NCBI GenBank assembly: GCA_964569025.1
Contig: CAZMSQ010000028.1
Location: forward strand, 1 to 30,546
DNA: 30,546 nucleotides
Source of the DNA: CAZMSQ01 sp964569025
GTDB lineage: Bacteria > Bacteroidota > Bacteroidia > Chitinophagales > Saprospiraceae
Direction: 5' to 3'
Part shown: one piece after another, positions 13,782 to 22,355 of the stretch
Layout of the letters: each line of letters opens with the position of its first letter
Numbering within the stretch: the first letter of the stretch is position 1
Translations under genes and position numbers: made by a program
The notes under the pieces: model-generated
What the model was told of the DNA's origin: nothing
Database searches by the model: none
What the model saw: only the letters and a program-made list of their open reading frames with translations

Positions 13782-15770
13782 TTATCGCTGAATCACAAAT
13801 TCTTTAGTCAGAGAACCTTCATCAGTCATCATTCTGACGAAATACACACCTGGCGCGTACATGTAAACATCAGTGGTCAATGTCTGGTCCATCATACCTT
13901 TGTGCTCCCTCATGCTCAGTACTTTCCCGTTTTGGTCATATATGACAATCATACCGTCAGTTGCCTGATCGAAATCAAGGCTGATGGTCAGCTGGTCATT
14001 GATGACAGGGTTGGGATACAGGTTGAAGGTGTTTTCTGGAAGCAGTACTTCATCAGCCTTCGTATCAATGTCGATGGTAAGAGTCATGTTCAGGACGTTG
14101 GCCTGACCGAGGTTGCCGGTAAAGAACCAGCGAAATCCAAGATCAGTATCATCGTACCATAAGACACCCGTTGTGAGAGGCAACTTTGCGTTGTCATCCC
14201 AGCAATGGAAGACGATGTCTTCACCCTTATAGCGGGCAAGGACCCAGTAAGTGGTGCCTGGCTGTAGTTCGATATACTCGCCGAAAAAGTCAGTCATGTC
14301 TTCGCGCAGTGCAGCAAATCCCTGATCATCGCTTTCATATGTAAACGGAATCTGGCCAAGGATGGTCAGACCATCATTTTCAGTCAGCTCACCAGAGAAG
14401 TCGAAGTTCTCATAGCCGTTGGCCACAGCATCAGCAGAAACTTCAACAATGAAGAGTTCCATTTCGTAAGGTGCGAAATCGTTCCATGCAGCACAGAACT
14501 CAAATTGATTGGTGAAGTAGGTAACGTTGTTGCAATTGTAATTCGGAATGTCAAAGACGTTTCCGACATACCAGAAGTCAGTTGAGTTGTTGACGTTCCA
14601 CCGTGATGCACTCCCAATTCCGCGGTTCTTGGTCATAGCAGGATCGACAGAATCGTCCACCAAAAACTCGCCACGGGTTCCCGAGTGTGTGTTATCTGAA
14701 GTAATGAAGTCAAGATCGTCTTGATCGCATGAAACCCGGTAGCGAACGCGGTATCTTCCTTCTCCAACTTCAGGTGCCCACAAGGCACCGCCAAAGTTTG
14801 TGAAGATGGTGTCGCCAAGGGAAACAGTACCAACCAATGTATCTACAGAGAAGAGTGTATCTTCAACTGCGCCATTGAGTGGATTGAGCTGCTCGACTAC
14901 TGCGCTGATGACGGCATTGGTTACGTCGTCAACTTGGAGCCCTGAAGCAGGAACTGCGACAGTGACACCAGCTGAGAACCCGAATGTATCTTTTGCAGTG
15001 ATACAACTTGGAGCTTGTGTATTGAGGAATGGGAAGAAAGGCTGGAATGAGTTGTCATCCTGAACCAGAGCAAGGCTGTTTGCCAAAGAGTTGCGATCTG
15101 AAACCTCGACGTCATCAATCAGCCAGTAGTAGTATCCGCAGCCGTTGGCATTGCAAAGCGTTCCGTCGAATACGAAGCGAATAACAACCTCAGAAGCGCC
15201 AGCTGCTGCATCAGTGATGTCAAGCACAACTGTATTGCGCGATTCCTGGTTGACTTCGATGTCTTCATTGACAATATAAATATTGTCAAAGGTCATACCA
15301 CCGTTGTTAGATACATGGATTTCCGCCTCTGCGAAAAACTCACGCCAATATTGGTAGAACCACAGAAATACGCCGTCATTCAGAGAGCTGCAATCGATGA
15401 CTGGCGTTTCCAATACACCAACGTGAGGAGCCGGACAAAGACCAGCACCAAATGTTCCATTACCGGTATTGTCATAAAAATCAGAGTTGAAACCAGCGGC
15501 ACCATTGGCAACAGAGGGGGAGACAATCGGCGTTCTTGCTCCCCAGAAAGCGCCTTGCGACATGGTTCCGTCTTCTGACCAGATCCATGCGGCATTGTTA
15601 TCATTGGAATCAAGTGCGCAAGTACCGAGACCGATGGTTTTCCAGTCGTTCAGACCACCATCAAACTCTCCGTTGGGGTCACCCGCACCACCGAAGACAA
15701 TGTTTTGGGCGTTGAGCTGGAACGCGCCGACCAGCAAAATCGCGAAAAGGAGTGTCAAATTTTTTTTCAT
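13782..15770 (-). CDS. Secreted protein with T9SS C-terminal sorting domain
   Basis: A large extracellular or surface protein. The frame is open from 15875, but the ATG at 15770 gives a standard signal peptide (MKKNLTLLFAILLVGAFQLN then AQ) and 662 residues, so it is preferred. The last ~80 residues form a type A T9SS sorting domain: LYPNPVINDQLTISLDF, a central IVIYDQNGKVLSM, and the ending GVYFVRMMTDEGSLTKEFVI. The middle is Asp/Asn-rich and beta-rich. One segment with WFYQYWREFFAEAEIHVSNN and WLIDDVEVSD resembles the jelly-roll (MAM/laminin-G-like) modules seen in such proteins. No enzyme active site is recognised. T9SS moves such cargo across the outer membrane and removes the domain. It is monocistronic, with a possible promoter at 15848-15880. 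Confidence 0.88.
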   Translation of the reverse strand: MKKNLTLLFAILLVGAFQLNAQNIVFGGAGDPNGEFDGGLNDWKTIGLGTCALDSNDNNAAWIWSEDGTMSQGAFWGARTPIVSPSVANGAAGFNSDFYDNTGNGTFGAGLCPAPHVGVLETPVIDCSSLNDGVFLWFYQYWREFFAEAEIHVSNNGGMTFDNIYIVNEDIEVNQESRNTVVLDITDAAAGASEVVIRFVFDGTLCNANGCGYYYWLIDDVEVSDRNSLANSLALVQDDNSFQPFFPFLNTQAPSCITAKDTFGFSAGVTVAVPASGLQVDDVTNAVISAVVEQLNPLNGAVEDTLFSVDTLVGTVSLGDTIFTNFGGALWAPEVGEGRYRVRYRVSCDQDDLDFITSDNTHSGTRGEFLVDDSVDPAMTKNRGIGSASRWNVNNSTDFWYVGNVFDIPNYNCNNVTYFTNQFEFCAAWNDFAPYEMELFIVEVSADAVANGYENFDFSGELTENDGLTILGQIPFTYESDDQGFAALREDMTDFFGEYIELQPGTTYWVLARYKGEDIVFHCWDDNAKLPLTTGVLWYDDTDLGFRWFFTGNLGQANVLNMTLTIDIDTKADEVLLPENTFNLYPNPVINDQLTISLDFDQATDGMIVIYDQNGKVLSMREHKGMMDQTLTTDVYMYAPGVYFVRMMTDEGSLTKEFVIQR

Positions 15771-15847
15771 GTGAGAAAGTTTTGTGTGAATAAATGCAAA
15801 TTTTGAAGGTAGTGGAAGAAAACAAGAATTTCTATTTTCACTCAAAT

Positions 15848-15880
15848 GTAAAGATACTGAAAATTTTTTGTTCAATCAAT
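15848..15880 (-). promoter_or_regulatory. Possible promoter for T9SS cargo gene
   Basis: On the minus strand ATTG (15880-15877) is followed after 20 bases by TATCTTTA (15855-15849 region), one base off the TAnnTTTG consensus. Transcription would begin near 15841, about 70 bases before the ATG at 15770. This supports the internal start over the longer frame from 15875, which would begin inside the promoter. Confidence 0.4.
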
Positions 15881-15897
15881 TCTCCATAATCCCTTTC

Positions 15898-16896
15898 TCA
15901 TTGTGACAACCAGGCGTCGTATTCCTTTAGGAGTTGAGGTAAATCGATCGACACAACCCCAGCTTTTTCGCACACCTGGCCCCCTGCCATATTGGCTACC
16001 TCGGCTATATCCCGAATAGGCATACCGGCAGCGAGTGCCAGAGTCGCCACACTGATGACCGTATCTCCGGCGCCGCAGACATCGGTAATGGTTCTGGGAA
16101 GGGCCGGTATAAGTTCATGCTCATCGCGGGTTTCCACAAAGAGCCCTTTTTCGGATAAGGTCACAAGGCTGATGTCGTGCTTGAGGTGTGCCCTAAGTTG
16201 GTTACAGGCGTCGAGTAGGGAATGGATTTCCGGGACGATTGAAGCCGAAAGGCTTTCGCGGATTTCCTTGAGATTGGGTTTAAAGAGGGTGATATGACGG
16301 TATCGGAGAAAGTTGTCTTTCTTTGGGTCCGCAGCTGTTGGAATGCCTGCCTTTCGGGCCTCGGCTATGAGTGTCTCAATAACCCGCGGCGTGAGGACAC
16401 CTTTGTTATAGTCCTGAAAAAGAATGGCATCAGGTCTGACTCTGTTGATGAGCCCTGTAGTTCGAGTCAAAAATTCTTGCTCCTCTTCGGCACTTAAAGG
16501 ATGACGGTCTTCTCTGTCTACCCGCAACAAATGCTGACTTCCGGCCATCACTCTCGTCTTGACGGTGGTCTGCCGTACGTTTGATTGCACGATGCCTTTG
16601 TCGCTGATGCCTGACTGAGGCAACAACTCGAGAAATGCTCGTCCATCCTGGTCTGCCCCGATGATGCTGCACAGGATCGGTGTGGCCCCGAGCGCCCGGA
16701 TATTCAGTGCCACATTCGCCGCTCCGCCCGGGCGGTCTTCGCTTTGCAGGTATTCCAGAACAGGCACCGGCGCCTCCGGTGAAATCCGATTTACTGTGCC
16801 CCTGAGATACCGGTCAATCATGACGTCCCCGACCACAAGGACGGTCATGTGCTGAAAATTGGCGGCAAAATCGCTGAGGGTCTGCATGGCATTCAT
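15898..16896 (-). CDS. rfaE1: D-glycero-beta-D-manno-heptose-7-phosphate kinase (PfkB family)
   Basis: Phosphorylates heptose 7-phosphate to the 1,7-bisphosphate in ADP-heptose synthesis for the LPS core. The protein is 332 residues from the ATG at 16896; a longer frame from 16956 would overlap the Kdo transferase gene, so the internal start (or ATG at 16887) is chosen. PfkB/RfaE hallmarks: LVVGDVMIDRYLRGTVNRIS near residues 20-40, PGGAANVALN (56-65), DYNKGVLT (162-169), the FKPNLKE segment (205-211), and the anion hole/base motif GAGDT with D278. It equals domain I of HldE; the cytidylyl/adenylyltransferase domain II is absent and must be encoded elsewhere. It is 22 bases downstream of the Kdo transferase gene, in one operon. 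Confidence 0.88.
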   Translation of the reverse strand: MNAMQTLSDFAANFQHMTVLVVGDVMIDRYLRGTVNRISPEAPVPVLEYLQSEDRPGGAANVALNIRALGATPILCSIIGADQDGRAFLELLPQSGISDKGIVQSNVRQTTVKTRVMAGSQHLLRVDREDRHPLSAEEEQEFLTRTTGLINRVRPDAILFQDYNKGVLTPRVIETLIAEARKAGIPTAADPKKDNFLRYRHITLFKPNLKEIRESLSASIVPEIHSLLDACNQLRAHLKHDISLVTLSEKGLFVETRDEHELIPALPRTITDVCGAGDTVISVATLALAAGMPIRDIAEVANMAGGQVCEKAGVVSIDLPQLLKEYDAWLSQ

Positions 16897-16918
16897 TCTG
16901 TAGGTGAGCACTGGTGGT

Positions 16919-18184
16919 TCACGCTGTAAAGGTATGACCTGTTTGTGAACCTGCAAGCAAAGGACCTATTGATTTGAGAATGCGCTCTCCGGAACCTGTA
17001 TTGGCTTGAATGTAAGCCCGCACAATATCTGAGGCCTGCTGTCGAGCGTGGCTGTCAGACCACTGCCGGATGACCTCCTGCATCTGCTGGGCAGAGCGCA
17101 CCTCTCTGGCTCCGCCCGCTTGCACCATGGCTACCGCCTCATCAAATCCGCTATAGTTCGGACCCATTATGACCGGCAAGCCAAAGGAAAATGGCTCAAG
17201 GGTGTTGTGGACACTCTTCCCAAACCCTCCGCCAATAAATGCCAGGTGACCATACTGATAGACTCTTGACAGCATGCCAATGGTGTCGAGAATCAGCACC
17301 CGGGGTTTGTCTGTTTGAGACTCCGGAGAAGAGTATAGTGTGGCTAAAACTGGTATCTGATTCCTGAGTCTTTCGATAGAGGCGGAGTTGATTTCGTGGG
17401 GGGCAATAATCCACTTCCATTGAGAGTCAGGTGGAAGGGAATTGAGAACCCCAATAATGAGCTCTTCGTCCTCGCGGTGTGTACTCCCGCAAATAATCAC
17501 ATGGCTGTCTCCACAGAATGCCTCGATGGTGGGAAATGATTCGGGGTTTTGAGCCAAACTGGCAACCCGGTCGATGCGAGGATCTCCTGCGACAATGGCA
17601 CCCGAGATTCCGTGCTGGGACAGCAGCGCAGCGGAAGACGCATTCTGTACGAGCAGGGCGTCAAAGCATGTCAATAGACGCTTCAGAAATCTTCCCCATG
17701 GGCGAAAATAAATCTGTCCGGTACGGAAAAGGCCAGCAATAAGGACCAGTGGAATGTGCTTTTTATGACATTCACGGATGAAAAAATACCACAAGTCGTA
17801 TTTGACAAAAACGGCCGCAGCCGGGTGCAGTCGGCTTATAAAAAACCGCACATTTTCGGGTGTGTCGGCTGGAAGATACAGCACATGTTCTGCCAGATTT
17901 CCGATTTTAGCCTGATGAAATCCGGAGGGAGAGAAGAATGAAACCACTACCGGCATATCCGGATACATGGCCCGCAGTCTCTCCAACACCGGCCTGCCCT
18001 GTTCGAATTCTCCATGGGAGGCGCAATGCATCCAGAGAGGACGATTCGCTGCCTGCCGAAAGTCAGGCATGGATTCCCGCCAGCGGGCTCTGCCAGAGAC
18101 CCACAGTTTCGCCTTCCTGTTGAACAGCGAGGCTGCACGGATGGCCAATACATAGAAGCGGATGAAAAGGATGTAGAGTATCAT
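16919..18184 (-). CDS. waaA: 3-deoxy-D-manno-octulosonic acid (Kdo) transferase
   Basis: Attaches Kdo from CMP-Kdo to lipid A precursor at the inner membrane, starting the LPS core. The 421-residue length is typical. An N-terminal hydrophobic anchor (ILYILFIRFYVLAIRAASL, residues 2-20) is followed by WMHCASHGEFEQGRP, which carries the catalytic Glu (E59) of the family. The first glycosyltransferase lobe includes SFFSPSGF and YLPADTPENVRFF; the second has ICGSTHREDEELI, LDTIGML and the GGGFGKSVHNTLEP motif that binds the nucleotide. It is followed 22 bases later by the heptose kinase gene and preceded by an outer-membrane protein gene 42 bases upstream, in one apparent operon. Confidence 0.93.
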   Translation of the reverse strand: MILYILFIRFYVLAIRAASLFNRKAKLWVSGRARWRESMPDFRQAANRPLWMHCASHGEFEQGRPVLERLRAMYPDMPVVVSFFSPSGFHQAKIGNLAEHVLYLPADTPENVRFFISRLHPAAAVFVKYDLWYFFIRECHKKHIPLVLIAGLFRTGQIYFRPWGRFLKRLLTCFDALLVQNASSAALLSQHGISGAIVAGDPRIDRVASLAQNPESFPTIEAFCGDSHVIICGSTHREDEELIIGVLNSLPPDSQWKWIIAPHEINSASIERLRNQIPVLATLYSSPESQTDKPRVLILDTIGMLSRVYQYGHLAFIGGGFGKSVHNTLEPFSFGLPVIMGPNYSGFDEAVAMVQAGGAREVRSAQQMQEVIRQWSDSHARQQASDIVRAYIQANTGSGERILKSIGPLLAGSQTGHTFTA

Positions 18185-18226
18185 GGGGCCGGGTTGGTCA
18201 ACAGGGGCTATCGTTCAGACATGGCA

Positions 18227-18997
18227 TTAATAATACGTCTCTTCCTTCGGGATGCCATAGTACAAGGGCAGTGACCAGCCAATCCGCAGCCCAAACATCA
18301 GATCAAGGCGGTTCCGTTCGCCAGGAAGTCCGGTGTCGTAGTTGACCGTCCGCCGGGATTGGGTAAATGCCTGAGTGCATTCGAGGCCGACATGAAAATT
18401 CAGGAGTCTGTCCGCAGAAAATAACTGATAGCCCACGAATTGCCTGAGAGCTGGGCCGGAGGTCAGCCTGTCATACCCTTTTTGGAATTCTCCGGCAAGA
18501 TGCTCTGTCGTGTTGGAATCGTCCACGATACGGATTTGATGCTGCAGATAACCCACGCCGAGGCTGACACGGATGCCGTTTCGAGGATTGGACTTTGAAA
18601 GGGGGAATATTCTTCCGGCATGGGCACCGAGATAAAACCCTCTCTGTCTTAATAAGACTGGAGCAATGTTTCCAGTGATGCCGATGATATCGCCCTGGGA
18701 GGTGCGCAAGGGGGCCAGCACATCTTCTCGGACATCAGAGCCAAACAAGAACGCCCCTTCGATGCCGAATATCCAACTTTTGCCCTCTGACATCCAACCC
18801 ACAGATGCTGAGACATCAGATGACGGCCCGAACCGGTCTGCCAGATCTCCGCCGGTGGTCTGTCCGCTGAACTGAATGGTCACCAAAAATGCCTCGCCTG
18901 TGTTTTCCCTGTTGAAAAAAGGGGTATTGGCATTCTGACCCTTGAGGACAGGAGACAGAAACAAGAGGAGACACAAGGCCGGAAAATATGCGCGCAT
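18227..18997 (-). CDS. Putative outer-membrane beta-barrel protein
   Basis: A 256-residue protein with an N-terminal signal peptide (MRAYFPALCLLLFLSPVLKG then Q). The mature part consists of alternating strands rich in Gly and aromatics, such as FLVTIQFSGQ, SWIFGIEGAFLFGSD, FYLGAHAGRIF, IRVSLGVGYL and LMFGLRIGW, consistent with a small 8- to 10-strand outer-membrane barrel. No specific family is recognised. It is the first gene of the operon with waaA and rfaE1, and diverges from the nucleotide-sugar operon with 99 bases between the chosen starts. A link to LPS assembly is suggested only by context. Confidence 0.7.
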   Translation of the reverse strand: MRAYFPALCLLLFLSPVLKGQNANTPFFNRENTGEAFLVTIQFSGQTTGGDLADRFGPSSDVSASVGWMSEGKSWIFGIEGAFLFGSDVREDVLAPLRTSQGDIIGITGNIAPVLLRQRGFYLGAHAGRIFPLSKSNPRNGIRVSLGVGYLQHQIRIVDDSNTTEHLAGEFQKGYDRLTSGPALRQFVGYQLFSADRLLNFHVGLECTQAFTQSRRTVNYDTGLPGERNRLDLMFGLRIGWSLPLYYGIPKEETYY

Positions 18998-19064
18998 AGA
19001 GTATGATATTGGTCAGCAAGACCGACGGATATGGGAAATTTTCAGAGAAGGGGTGCGGATTTTT

Positions 19065-19072
19065 TATCTTTG
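19065..19072 (+). promoter_or_regulatory. -7 promoter element of the nucleotide-sugar operon
   Basis: TATCTTTG fits TAnnTTTG exactly. The -33 region (around 19039-19044, TTTTCA) is weaker. A transcript starting near 19079 would have an 18-base leader before ATG 19097, and would exclude the longer frame opening at 19031. Confidence 0.45.
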
Positions 19073-19096
19073 TCCAAACTAACCGCAGCTTGTTGT

Positions 19097-20248
19097 ATGT
19101 CACAAATCCCAATGGTCGATCTGGAAGGCCAATATAAGAAAATCGAGCAGGAAGTGCAGGCTTCCTTTACCGATATCCTCAGTTCAACCGCATTCATCAA
19201 CGGGCCGGCGGTTCACACATTCTCCAACAATCTATCTGAATACCTTGGTGGTGTTCACGTCATTCCGTGTGCTAACGGCACAGATGCTCTGCAGATTGCC
19301 CTTATGGCGCTCGGCCTGAAACCCGGCGACGAGGTTATTACGGTCCCATTCACCTTTGTGGCCACTGCAGAAGTCATCGCCTTGCTTGGCCTGAAGCCGG
19401 TATTTATTGATGTCAATCCATGCACCTTCGTGCTGAATGAGTATCAGCTGGAGCAGGCTATCACGGACAGGACCGGAGCCATCATTCCGGTGCATCTGTT
19501 CGGGCAATGTGCTCATATGGAGGCCATTATGCGGATTGCCGACAAATACGGTGTGCCGGTGGTTGAGGACAATGCGCAGGCCATTGGAGCCGATTTTCGG
19601 TATGCAGACGGCTCGACCAAAAAGGCTGGTACCTGCGGAACCATCGGGTGTACCTCGTTTTTCCCTTCCAAGAATCTGGGCTGCTACGGCGATGGAGGTG
19701 CTCTGTTTACGGCTTCAGACGAACTGGCTGCACGTATTCGCAAAATTGCAAACCACGGGTCTGATGTGCGGTATTACCACTCTGAAATTGGGGTGAATTC
19801 AAGGCTGGACACCCTGCAGGCGGCTGTGCTGGATATCAAACTGAAACACCTCGATGCATACAATGAAGCCCGCAGGAAAGCTGCTGACTATTACTCTGCC
19901 GGACTTGCCGGACTGCCTGGCGTGACCGTTCCGAAAATTGCACAGTATTCTACCCACGTATTTCACCAGTACACGCTGCTCATTGAAGAGGGGAGGGATG
20001 AAGTGCTTCGTCATTTGCAGGATCTGGGGATTTCATGCGCTGTGTATTATCCGATTCCGCTGCATCTGCAGGAAGCCTATCGGGAAGGCTCTTCCTACAA
20101 AGAGGGAGATTTTCCAGTGTCTGAATCACTTTCTGAGCGCGCTCTTTCTCTTCCCATGCATACCGAGCTGACGGCAGAAGTGCAGGATCAAATCATCCGG
20201 GCTGTCAAAGATGCTGTGCATGCCCGGGAGCAAAACAAACATCTATGA
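19097..20248 (+). CDS. DegT/DnrJ/EryC1/StrS family sugar aminotransferase
   Basis: A PLP-dependent aminotransferase acting on a keto nucleotide-sugar. The 383-residue protein starts at ATG 19097 (MSQIPMVDLEGQYKKIEQEV, the usual family beginning); an in-frame ATG at 19031 lies upstream of the -7 element and is not used. Family features: CANGTDALQIAL (cofactor phosphate site), VPFTFVATAEV, PVHLFGQCAHM, VVEDNAQAIGA, and the PLP lysine K192 in SFFPSKNLGCYGDGGAL, then HVFHQYTLL near the C-terminus. Similar to WbpE-like enzymes that make 3-amino sugars, but the exact sugar cannot be fixed. It overlaps the next gene by 4 bases (ATGA at 20245-20248). Confidence 0.92.
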   Translation: MSQIPMVDLEGQYKKIEQEVQASFTDILSSTAFINGPAVHTFSNNLSEYLGGVHVIPCANGTDALQIALMALGLKPGDEVITVPFTFVATAEVIALLGLKPVFIDVNPCTFVLNEYQLEQAITDRTGAIIPVHLFGQCAHMEAIMRIADKYGVPVVEDNAQAIGADFRYADGSTKKAGTCGTIGCTSFFPSKNLGCYGDGGALFTASDELAARIRKIANHGSDVRYYHSEIGVNSRLDTLQAAVLDIKLKHLDAYNEARRKAADYYSAGLAGLPGVTVPKIAQYSTHVFHQYTLLIEEGRDEVLRHLQDLGISCAVYYPIPLHLQEAYREGSSYKEGDFPVSESLSERALSLPMHTELTAEVQDQIIRAVKDAVHAREQNKHL

Positions 20249-21186
20249 AAAGGGTATTGATTACCGGTGCTGCCGGTTTCATCGGATCTCACCTCTGTGA
20301 TCGGTTTTTGGCAGAAGGATACGCTGTGGTTGGGATGGACAATCTCCTCACCGGAGATTTGAAAAACATCGAACATCTTTTTCCGGATCAGCATTTTGAG
20401 TTTCATTATCACGACGTGACCAAGTATGTGCACGTATCCGGTCAACTTGACTACATTCTCCATTTTGCCTCACCGGCCAGCCCGATTGATTATCTCAAGA
20501 TGCCCATTCAAACCATGAAGGTTGGTGCCCTTGGCACACACAACCTGCTTGGATTGGCAAAGGAGAAAAAGGCCAGAATTCTGGTCGCCTCCACCTCTGA
20601 GGTCTACGGTGATCCGATGGTTCATCCGCAGACCGAGTCATATTGGGGCAATGTGAATCCCATTGGTCCGAGAGGGGTGTACGATGAGGCCAAGCGCTTT
20701 ATGGAGGCTATCACCATGGCGTACCACACCTATCACCATCTGGAGACTCGCATTGTCCGAATCTTTAATACCTACGGGCCCCGGATGCGTACTGACGACG
20801 GACGTGCCCTCCCGGCATTTTTCTCTCAGGCTATCCGCGGGGAAGGGATTACGATTTTTGGAGATGGGTCTCAGACCAGGTCATTCTGCTATGTAGATGA
20901 TCTTGTAGAGGGAATTTACCGCCTTCTGCACAGCGACTACCACCTGCCCGTGAATCTTGGGAACCCTGACGAAATTACGATTCGGGAATTCGGTGAGGAA
21001 ATCATTGAATTGGTTGGAAACCCTAAGGCCAATCTGGTCTACCGGCCTTTGCCTGTTGATGATCCCAAGCAGCGGCAGCCGGATATCAGCAGGGCGCGCG
21101 AGGTGCTGGGGTGGGAGCCCACTGTGAGCCGGGCTGATGGGCTGAAACGGACGCTTGCGTATTTCCGCGAGGTGGTGACTCCTTGA
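20245..21186 (+). CDS. uxs: UDP-glucuronate decarboxylase (UDP-xylose synthase), SDR family
   Basis: Converts UDP-glucuronate to UDP-xylose in the cytoplasm. A 313-residue extended SDR: NAD-binding ITGAAGFIGSHL (G8, G11, G14), the active-site STSEVYGDP with E119, YxxxK as Y146/K150 in GVYDEAKRFME, and R212 in GSQTRSFCYVDDLV. E119 and R212 correspond to the Glu and Arg needed for decarboxylation in human UXS1 and ArnA. The segment HFASPASPIDYLKMPIQTMK is also typical of UXS rather than of 4-epimerases. Translationally coupled to the aminotransferase (4-base overlap). UDP-glucose dehydrogenase, which would supply the substrate, is not in the window. Confidence 0.9.
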   Translation: MKRVLITGAAGFIGSHLCDRFLAEGYAVVGMDNLLTGDLKNIEHLFPDQHFEFHYHDVTKYVHVSGQLDYILHFASPASPIDYLKMPIQTMKVGALGTHNLLGLAKEKKARILVASTSEVYGDPMVHPQTESYWGNVNPIGPRGVYDEAKRFMEAITMAYHTYHHLETRIVRIFNTYGPRMRTDDGRALPAFFSQAIRGEGITIFGDGSQTRSFCYVDDLVEGIYRLLHSDYHLPVNLGNPDEITIREFGEEIIELVGNPKANLVYRPLPVDDPKQRQPDISRAREVLGWEPTVSRADGLKRTLAYFREVVTP

Positions 21187-21270
21187 GTTCCACTCTCGGT
21201 TTTTTCCAAATCTGAAATCTGAGTGCCCGGATCAGCGCGGTCTGAACGCGCACTCTCAAACAGGAATTTT

Positions 21271-22338
21271 ATGGAATCTGCATTCTCAAAAACCCTACTT
21301 GTGACTGGTGGCGCTGGTTTCATCGGCTCACATCTGGTCAGGCTGCTGGTGAATAAATACCCATCCTATTTGATTGTCAACCTCGATGCCCTGACGTACG
21401 CCGGTAATCTCGAGAACCTCAAAGATGTGGAAGAGGCTCAAAACTACCGGTTCGAAAAGGCCGACATCTGCGACGACCAGCGGCTTCGCGATCTCTTTGA
21501 GCAATACCATTTTGACGGCGTCATCCATTTGGCTGCTGAATCGCATGTGGACCGATCAATCACCGACCCGCTGAGCTTTATCCGGACCAACATCGTAGGC
21601 ACTGCCAATTTGCTGAATGCCGCCCGCGAGTCATGGAAAGACGGGTTTGAGGGCCGACTGTTTTACCACGTTTCAACTGATGAAGTATACGGAAGCCTTG
21701 GTGAAACGGGGTTTTTCACCGAAGAGACACCCTATGACCCTCGCTCTCCGTATTCTGCCTCAAAGGCGGGGTCTGACCATCTGGTACGTTCATATTTCCA
21801 TACCTATGGCATGCCGGTCGTCATTTCCAATTGCTCGAACAACTACGGGCCGAACCAGTTTCCCGAGAAACTCCTGCCGTTATTTATCAATAACATTCAC
21901 CACGAAAAGCCGCTGCCTGTATATGGCGATGGCAAATATACCCGCGATTGGTTGTGGGTGATTGACCATGCGGAGGCCATTGATTTGATTTATCATCAGG
22001 GGGCCATCGGAGAGACTTACAACATTGGCGGTGACAATGAGTGGAAGAACATAGATTTGATTCACAAGTTGTGTGAAATCATGGATGGCTTGCTTGACAG
22101 GGCTCCCGGGTCTTCAGCGAAACTTATCACCTACATCACCGATCGCCCTGGCCACGATCGCCGCTATGCAATCGATGCAACCAAGCTCAAAACAGAATTG
22201 GGGTGGAAGCCGACCATTCAGACGGATGAGGGGCTGAAGTTGACGGCTCAGTGGTATCTCGACAATGCAGAGTGGCTCACCAATGTCACTTCAGGCGCTT
22301 ATACATCCTACTACGCGAAACAGTATGGCGGAAAATAA
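21271..22338 (+). CDS. rfbB: dTDP-glucose 4,6-dehydratase
   Basis: Makes dTDP-4-keto-6-deoxyglucose, precursor of rhamnose and other deoxysugars. The 356-residue protein starts at ATG 21271, giving MESAFSKTLLVTGGAGFIGS; the frame also opens at 21223 but those residues are not family-like. Evidence: Rossmann GGAGFIGSH (13-21), D39-A-L-T-YAGNLENL, HLAAESHVDRSI, the catalytic triplet T136-D137-E138 in HVSTDEVYGSLG, and YxxxK as Y161/K165 in SPYSASKAGSDH, plus NNYGPNQFPEKL and YGDGKYTRDWLWV. It lies 84 bases after the UDP-xylose synthase gene. RfbA, RfbC and RfbD are not nearby, so the final sugar is unknown. It ends 17 bases before the convergent pgk gene, with no terminator. Confidence 0.95.
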   Translation: MESAFSKTLLVTGGAGFIGSHLVRLLVNKYPSYLIVNLDALTYAGNLENLKDVEEAQNYRFEKADICDDQRLRDLFEQYHFDGVIHLAAESHVDRSITDPLSFIRTNIVGTANLLNAARESWKDGFEGRLFYHVSTDEVYGSLGETGFFTEETPYDPRSPYSASKAGSDHLVRSYFHTYGMPVVISNCSNNYGPNQFPEKLLPLFINNIHHEKPLPVYGDGKYTRDWLWVIDHAEAIDLIYHQGAIGETYNIGGDNEWKNIDLIHKLCEIMDGLLDRAPGSSAKLITYITDRPGHDRRYAIDATKLKTELGWKPTIQTDEGLKLTAQWYLDNAEWLTNVTSGAYTSYYAKQYGGK

Positions 22339-22355
22339 GAGACGTTCCAAAATTC

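Noticed and set aside
19031..19096. N-terminal extension of the aminotransferase gene
   Set aside because: The -7 element TATCTTTG lies inside it (19065-19072) and the residues are not family-like; the ATG at 19097 gives the usual MSQIPMVDLEGQY start.
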